A stretch of DNA of 18,624 nucleotides. It comes from Gammaproteobacteria bacterium (GTDB lineage: Bacteria; Pseudomonadota; Gammaproteobacteria; SZUA-152). Positions 15,831 to 18,624 of the stretch are shown piece after piece. The stretch covers positions 1 to 18,624 of the forward strand of contig JAUWVK010000012.1 in NCBI GenBank assembly GCA_030617485.1, in the 5' to 3' direction. The position numbers and the translations under genes were made by a program. Positions within the stretch are counted from its first letter, which is position 1. Each line of letters begins with the position of its first letter. The notes below the pieces were generated by a model that worked only from the letters and a program-made list of their open reading frames with translations, had not been told where the DNA came from and did no database searches.

Positions 15831-16915
15831 TGAGCACATTACAGAATCAATTTGAACCGGACTACGTAGTTTCGCCTGGTGAAATTCTGGAAGAAACGCT
15901 GGAAGCGCGCTCAATTAAGAAATCAGAATTTGCGGAGCGCTGTGGACGCTCTGAAAAGATGATTAGCCAGATTATCAGCGGAGTAGCACCCGTTACTGCC
16001 GAAACAGCAATTCAGTTTGAGCGAGTATTGGGTGTGAGTGCAAATGTATGGAACAATTTAGAAGCAAATTACCGTTTAGCAATTGCAAAGATCGGACAGC
16101 AAAAAGAACTTATAAAGCAAAAGGATTGGGCGAAACGTTTCCCAGTGAAAAAAATGGTTGAATTTGGATTTATATCAAATCCCAAGTCGCCTACCGATAA
16201 AGTTGAGATATTGTTAGATTTTTTTGCCGTAGGTAGTGCAAATGCTTGGGAAGAACGTTGCAATCGTATTTGTGTGGACTATCGCAAGTCTCTCTCATTC
16301 CAAAGTGCACCAGAATCTGTAGCTGTATGGCTTCGCATGGGTGAGTTGATTGCTGAGGAAGTAGATTGCCCTCCTTATAATCGTGAAAAATTTCTTGACG
16401 CATTGCGTGCTATTCGTAAATTGACTCGTGAATCAATTGAAATATTCGTTCCAGAAATGAAACGCTTATGTGCGGATGCTGGGGTTGCTGTTGCTTTTGT
16501 GCGTGAGCTACCAAAAACTTGTTTAAGTGGAGCTGCTCGTTGGATAAATAAAGACAAGGCTCTAATAATGCTCAGTTTAAGGCATAAAACTGATGATCAT
16601 TTATGGTTTTCATTTTTTCATGAGGCAGGACATATTTTGCTACACAGTAAAAAGAATCTTTTTATTGATGAGAAAAAGTTTATCGACGGGGATATAGAAG
16701 AAGAAGCAAATCGATTCGCGAGAAACATGCTTATTCCTGAAAATGAATATAATAGGTTCCTTAAAGGTAGTTTTAGACGCTCAGCTAATATAGAAGTATT
16801 TTCAGGTCATTTAGATATTGCGCCGGGAATAGTGGTAGGGAGAATGCAGCATGATGAGCTTATCCCTTATAGCCATCACAATAAATTAAAAAGGAAATTT
16901 GTATGGAGTGATTAA
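15830..16915 (+). CDS. HigA-like HTH antitoxin fused to ImmA/IrrE metallopeptidase
   Basis: This 361-residue protein has two domains. Residues about 15-75 are a HigA/VapI-type helix-turn-helix (SPGEILEETLEARSIKKSEFAERCGRSEKMISQIISG, then ITPETAI-like VTAETAIQFERVLGVSANVWNNLEANYR). Residues about 210-310 are a DUF955/ImmA-IrrE zinc peptidase domain with HEAGH at 264-268 (His264, Glu265, His268) and a third ligand in IEEEANRFARNMLIP (Glu291 or Glu292). The HTH should repress the operon and bind the toxin. The peptidase part may cleave a regulator, by analogy with ImmA and IrrE. Standard HigA antitoxins are only about 100 residues, so this is the long form, which is known from other genomes. It overlaps the toxin gene by one base. 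Confidence 0.88.
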   Translation: MSTLQNQFEPDYVVSPGEILEETLEARSIKKSEFAERCGRSEKMISQIISGVAPVTAETAIQFERVLGVSANVWNNLEANYRLAIAKIGQQKELIKQKDWAKRFPVKKMVEFGFISNPKSPTDKVEILLDFFAVGSANAWEERCNRICVDYRKSLSFQSAPESVAVWLRMGELIAEEVDCPPYNREKFLDALRAIRKLTRESIEIFVPEMKRLCADAGVAVAFVRELPKTCLSGAARWINKDKALIMLSLRHKTDDHLWFSFFHEAGHILLHSKKNLFIDEKKFIDGDIEEEANRFARNMLIPENEYNRFLKGSFRRSANIEVFSGHLDIAPGIVVGRMQHDELIPYSHHNKLKRKFVWSD

Positions 16916-16920
16916 ATATT

Positions 16921-17021
16921 TAAATAAAAAGCGGATTTGAGTTACAGCTCAAACCCGCTTCGGTAAAAGATAACAGAACGAGGTTGTTGTTATCTCTTGT
17001 GTATGGGTTAGACACACATAC
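16921..17021 (-). ncRNA. Candidate minus-strand small RNA with three hairpins and intrinsic terminator
   Basis: On the minus strand a promoter-like pair TTGTAC (17051-17056) and TAGAAT (17028-17033), spacer 17, would start an RNA near 17021. It would contain TGTATG/CATACA (17000-17022), then AGATAACA/TGTTATCT (16968-16995) with an ACAACCTCGTTC loop. It would end in a 12-pair terminator stem (16929-16960, one mismatch) followed by TTTTTATTTA on the minus strand. The T-run exists only in this orientation. No minus-strand gene lies upstream, so the terminator would serve this transcript. Length would be about 100 bases. This is prediction only. Confidence 0.4.
16929..16960 (-). terminator. Hairpin after the antitoxin gene, terminator in minus orientation
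   Basis: AAGCGG and TTTGAG (16929-16941, with A16935 unpaired) pair with CTCAAA and CCGCTT (16948-16960) around TTACAG. The plus strand has no T-run after it; the minus strand reads into TTTTTATTTA. It may slow plus-strand transcription 13 bases past the antitoxin stop, but is best as a minus-strand terminator. Confidence 0.65.
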
Positions 17022-17045
17022 AGATTCATTCTAGTCCATGAAATC

Positions 17046-17059
17046 CCATTGTACAATGG
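17046..17059. promoter_or_regulatory. Perfect 14-base palindrome, candidate operator
   Basis: CCATTGTACAATGG is an uninterrupted palindrome. It contains the -35 candidate of the minus-strand RNA and lies 52 bases upstream of the plus-strand small ORF, so one regulator could control both directions. Confidence 0.45.
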
Positions 17060-17110
17060 TGTAAGCAAGTTCTCCTATTCAGCCTCCCTAGTAATTAAAG
17101 GAGGTTTCCC

Positions 17111-17215
17111 ATGAGTACACGTGAAAAGGCAGTACACGTTTGTGCTTACCTTCGTATTGTTCGCGGTCAAAAACAGTACGTTTGTGCACATTTCCGCTCA
17201 TTGCCACATAGTTAG
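17111..17215 (+). CDS. 34-residue small protein with duplicated VCAxxR motif
   Basis: The frame starts at ATG 17111, seven bases after a near-perfect AAAGGAGG ribosome site, and ends at TAG 17215. It encodes 34 residues, basic, with two Cys. Two copies of one motif are visible: VCAYLR (10-15) and VCAHFR (24-29), 14 residues apart. At DNA level CAGTAC followed by GTTTGTGC occurs twice, so the repeat arose by duplication. A perfect hairpin (17222-17249) begins seven bases past the stop. The pattern AYxR...G...VxAHxRSxP recalls short proteins seen in phage and accessory regions, but I cannot name a family. The ribosome site and repeat argue for real translation; function unknown. Confidence 0.55.
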   Translation: MSTREKAVHVCAYLRIVRGQKQYVCAHFRSLPHS

Positions 17216-17221
17216 TGGGAA

Positions 17222-17249
17222 AGGGGTTTGGGCTGTAGCCCAAACCCCT
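17222..17249. repeat. Perfect 13-pair hairpin between the small ORF and the DUF2188 gene
   Basis: AGGGGTTTGGGCT (17222-17234) pairs perfectly with AGCCCAAACCCCT (17237-17249) around two bases. It has no T-run on either strand. It resembles the hairpin at 16929-16960 in sequence (both carry an AGCxCAAACCC arm), so the two may be related elements. It may be a processing stem or a barrier between the small ORF and the next gene. Confidence 0.6.
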
Positions 17250-17292
17250 ACCAGCTTTATAAATATCAATATTTTCATTAAGGAGAACACCT

Positions 17293-17517
17293 ATGAGCAA
17301 GACAACTCACGTAGTTCCAAACAAGAATGGTGGTTGGGATATTAAACAGGGAGGAGCAAAACGTTCCTCCGGGCATCATGATAGAAAGTCTGATGCAGTT
17401 GACCGAGCTAGGCAGATAAGTAGAAACCGTGATTCAGAGCTTTATATTCACAACAAAGATGGAAAAATAAGCGGTAAAGATAGTCACGGAAATGACCCCC
17501 ATCCGCCAAAAGGTTAG
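17293..17517 (+). CDS. DUF2188 family small protein
   Basis: This 74-residue protein is preceded by AAGGAG seven bases before the ATG. It follows the DUF2188 pattern: THVVPNKNGGWDIKQGGAKRSS at the N terminus, a helix with SDAVDRARQISRN, then SELYIHNKDGKISGKDSHGNDPHPPKG at the C terminus. The family is small, widespread in accessory and chromosomal contexts, and without established function. It is rich in Lys, Arg, Asn and Gly with no Cys, no signal peptide and no membrane segment, so a cytoplasmic role is expected. It follows the small ORF after 77 bases containing a perfect hairpin, and is closed by a probable terminator at 17557. Confidence 0.85.
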   Translation: MSKTTHVVPNKNGGWDIKQGGAKRSSGHHDRKSDAVDRARQISRNRDSELYIHNKDGKISGKDSHGNDPHPPKG

Positions 17518-17556
17518 GTATCTTAAAGATTTTAAGGGACAGAACCTTTTGACTTG

Positions 17557-17585
17557 AAAAAAGACCATTATTGAGGGCTTTTTTT
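17557..17585 (+). terminator. Probable intrinsic terminator of the DUF2188 gene
   Basis: AAAAAAG (17557-17563) and CC pair with GG and CTTTTTT (17578-17584) around one mismatch and an eight-base loop, ending in seven T (17579-17585), 40 bases past the stop. The stem is A/T-rich and short in G/C pairs. Confidence 0.6.
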
Positions 17586-17608
17586 CATACTGAGGAATTA
17601 GTAAGGAC

Positions 17609-17681
17609 TGTGCCTGGCAACTCAAAGAGATAAAACACAATATGTTGTATTTTGAGTTGACATATTTCGATGTCAGGCACA
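17609..17681. repeat. Nested inverted-repeat element (73 bases)
   Basis: Outer arms TGTGCCTGGCA (17609-17619) and TGTCAGGCACA (17671-17681) pair over 11 positions with one G-T. Inner arms CAACTCAAA (17618-17626) and TTTGAGTTG (17651-17659) pair perfectly. In the centre ACAA/TTGT (17637-17640, 17645-17648) flank TATG. The TGTGCCTGGCA end resembles termini of dispersed REP/MITE-like repeats known from several bacteria (recalled, not searched). It has no coding capacity and may be a non-autonomous mobile element. Confidence 0.5.
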
Positions 17682-17811
17682 TCATATTGTATTTCTCTCT
17701 ATAGAAAGGGTAGGTATTAGTTGATCAAGTAAAGGTTGATTTCCTATTAGATGACCACATGACCTTTGTTGACTCTAATATTTTATGATTAAGCTCAGGG
17801 ACGTGTAAATT
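17682..17811. other. AT-rich leader of the second metallopeptidase gene
   Basis: A 130-base spacer with no open frame of note. TTGATC (17721-17726) and CTATTA (17744-17749), spacer 17, are a weak promoter candidate. AGGGA ten bases before the ATG at 17812 is the likely ribosome site. Confidence 0.3.
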
Positions 17812-18624
17812 ATGAACAATGATAGTGAACTAAAGAAGAAAATATCTGAAAGTCGTCGACTCTATCAAAATCCTTATGCTCACCTGAATGGTATTGGTGA
17901 ATATGATTCGGTGCTGAAGCGTAATGCGTCTGCTTCTCAGAAAAACACCCATTTACCATCCCTTTATGAACTGCAAAATCCTTATGCCAGCTTAAGCGGT
18001 GAAGGCAATCATTCTACGGAGACAGAGACAGTTCTCCACATTAATAATCCGAGGCCACAAAAGAGTAAGTCTGTTGTGGTTGAACAAGCTGCACATGATT
18101 TACGTGTGAAAATCTGGAAGAAACGTCATGAGCTTTGGCCGGATGGAGTACCTTCAGATCATGTTGAATTGCTTGATCCTGCTAAGGCAATTGAGCTTAT
18201 AGGATATAAGTTAGACGAGCAGGAGCATCTAGGTAACTTTGCAGATGAAGGTGAAGCTACCGGAGTAGCTGGTGTGATAGATCGTGTTGGGAAGCGAATA
18301 AGTATTTCCACTCATTTTCCAAGTCATATTCAACGTTTCACTGCAGCACATGAAATCGGACATGCACTAATGCATAACGATGCAGTGATTCATAGAGATC
18401 GGCCTGTTGATGGAGCGCGAAAACAACGTGCGCCTATGGAAATTGAAGCTGATAAATTTGCGGCATCCTTTTTGATGCCGGAGAAACTCGTTAGAGATCG
18501 TTTTAGAAATGTTTTTGGCTCTGATTTCTTTGTTCTTAATGATGATACAGCATTCGCACTTGATCCTGGTAAACCTAATGAATTACTAAGTAAATGCAAG
18601 GCGCGCCATGTATTAGCAAGAACT
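17812..18624 (+). CDS. ImmA/IrrE-type zinc metallopeptidase, 3' end beyond window
   Basis: The open frame runs 271 codons from the ATG at 17812 to the window edge without a stop. Residues about 90-230 contain an ImmA/IrrE (DUF955) domain: RFTAAHEIGHALMH with HEIGH at 180-184, and a third-ligand segment MEIEADKFAASFLMP with Glu212. No N-terminal helix-turn-helix is visible, unlike the antitoxin at 15830. Instead residues 1-85 look disordered and carry QNPYAxLxGxG twice (19-29 and 55-65), possibly a docking motif. A GVAGVIDRVGKRISIS beta segment precedes the HExxH helix, as in other family members. Such proteins cleave repressors (ImmA, IrrE) or serve in toxin-antitoxin and defence loci. The partner of this one is not visible, and may lie downstream. 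Confidence 0.85.
   Translation, partial: MNNDSELKKKISESRRLYQNPYAHLNGIGEYDSVLKRNASASQKNTHLPSLYELQNPYASLSGEGNHSTETETVLHINNPRPQKSKSVVVEQAAHDLRVKIWKKRHELWPDGVPSDHVELLDPAKAIELIGYKLDEQEHLGNFADEGEATGVAGVIDRVGKRISISTHFPSHIQRFTAAHEIGHALMHNDAVIHRDRPVDGARKQRAPMEIEADKFAASFLMPEKLVRDRFRNVFGSDFFVLNDDTAFALDPGKPNELLSKCKARHVLART

Noticed and set aside
17121..17345. 74-codon open frame overlapping the small ORF and DUF2188 gene
   Set aside because: It crosses the 17222-17249 hairpin and reads the DUF2188 start region out of frame; the frames with strong ribosome sites are preferred.
16916..17530. Integron attC sites suggested by GTTAGAC (17007) and GTTAGGT (17513)
   Set aside because: No matching RYYYAAC partner at the correct distance and no L-box pairing; the hairpins here do not have attC layout.

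Overview
The window looks like a chromosomal segment of a marine-type gammaproteobacterium. The basis is E. coli-like heptose/Kdo lipopolysaccharide (LPS) genes, a Pcm-like/TolC pair beside thiC, and a TPP riboswitch of the usual proteobacterial form. The order cannot be fixed from this sequence; a Cellvibrionales-like member is a guess.

Left part (1-6628) is an LPS inner-core block. On the minus strand lie hldD and the first 51 codons of waaC, preceded by a phosphoethanolamine transferase of the CptA/EptC type. Divergent from these on the plus strand are hldE and an unusual gene fusing a PAP2 lipid-phosphatase domain to Kdo transferase (WaaA). HldE and HldD make ADP-heptose, WaaC attaches it to Kdo, WaaA attaches Kdo to lipid A, and the phosphoethanolamine transferase decorates the core. 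The eptC/hldE intergenic region also holds a possible small RNA gene.

Middle part (6629-13400): a two-gene plus-strand unit encodes a VanZ-like membrane protein and a secreted protein with calcium-loop repeats. A minus-strand LpxL-type acyltransferase follows; it lacks the usual catalytic acidic residue. Next come tolC and a Pcm-like methyltransferase, both minus. Then a plus-strand gene encodes an exported low-complexity protein: one CxxCH motif, 13 Gly-Thr repeats, Arg-Ser-Gly repeats and a 13-Asp tail, closed by a textbook terminator. A cluster of imperfect palindromic repeats separates it from a TPP riboswitch and thiC (13401-15290).

Right part (15350-18624) is AT-richer accessory DNA, all plus-strand genes: a HigB/RelE-like toxin overlapping by one base an HTH + ImmA/IrrE metallopeptidase antitoxin; a possible minus-strand small RNA; a 34-residue small ORF with a very strong ribosome binding site and a duplicated VCAxxR motif; a DUF2188 protein; a nested inverted-repeat element; and a second ImmA/IrrE-type metallopeptidase that runs off the window. 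Two Zn-peptidase genes, a toxin, small ORFs and hairpin-rich spacers suggest the edge of a stress-response or defence island. What lies beyond 18624 would decide that.
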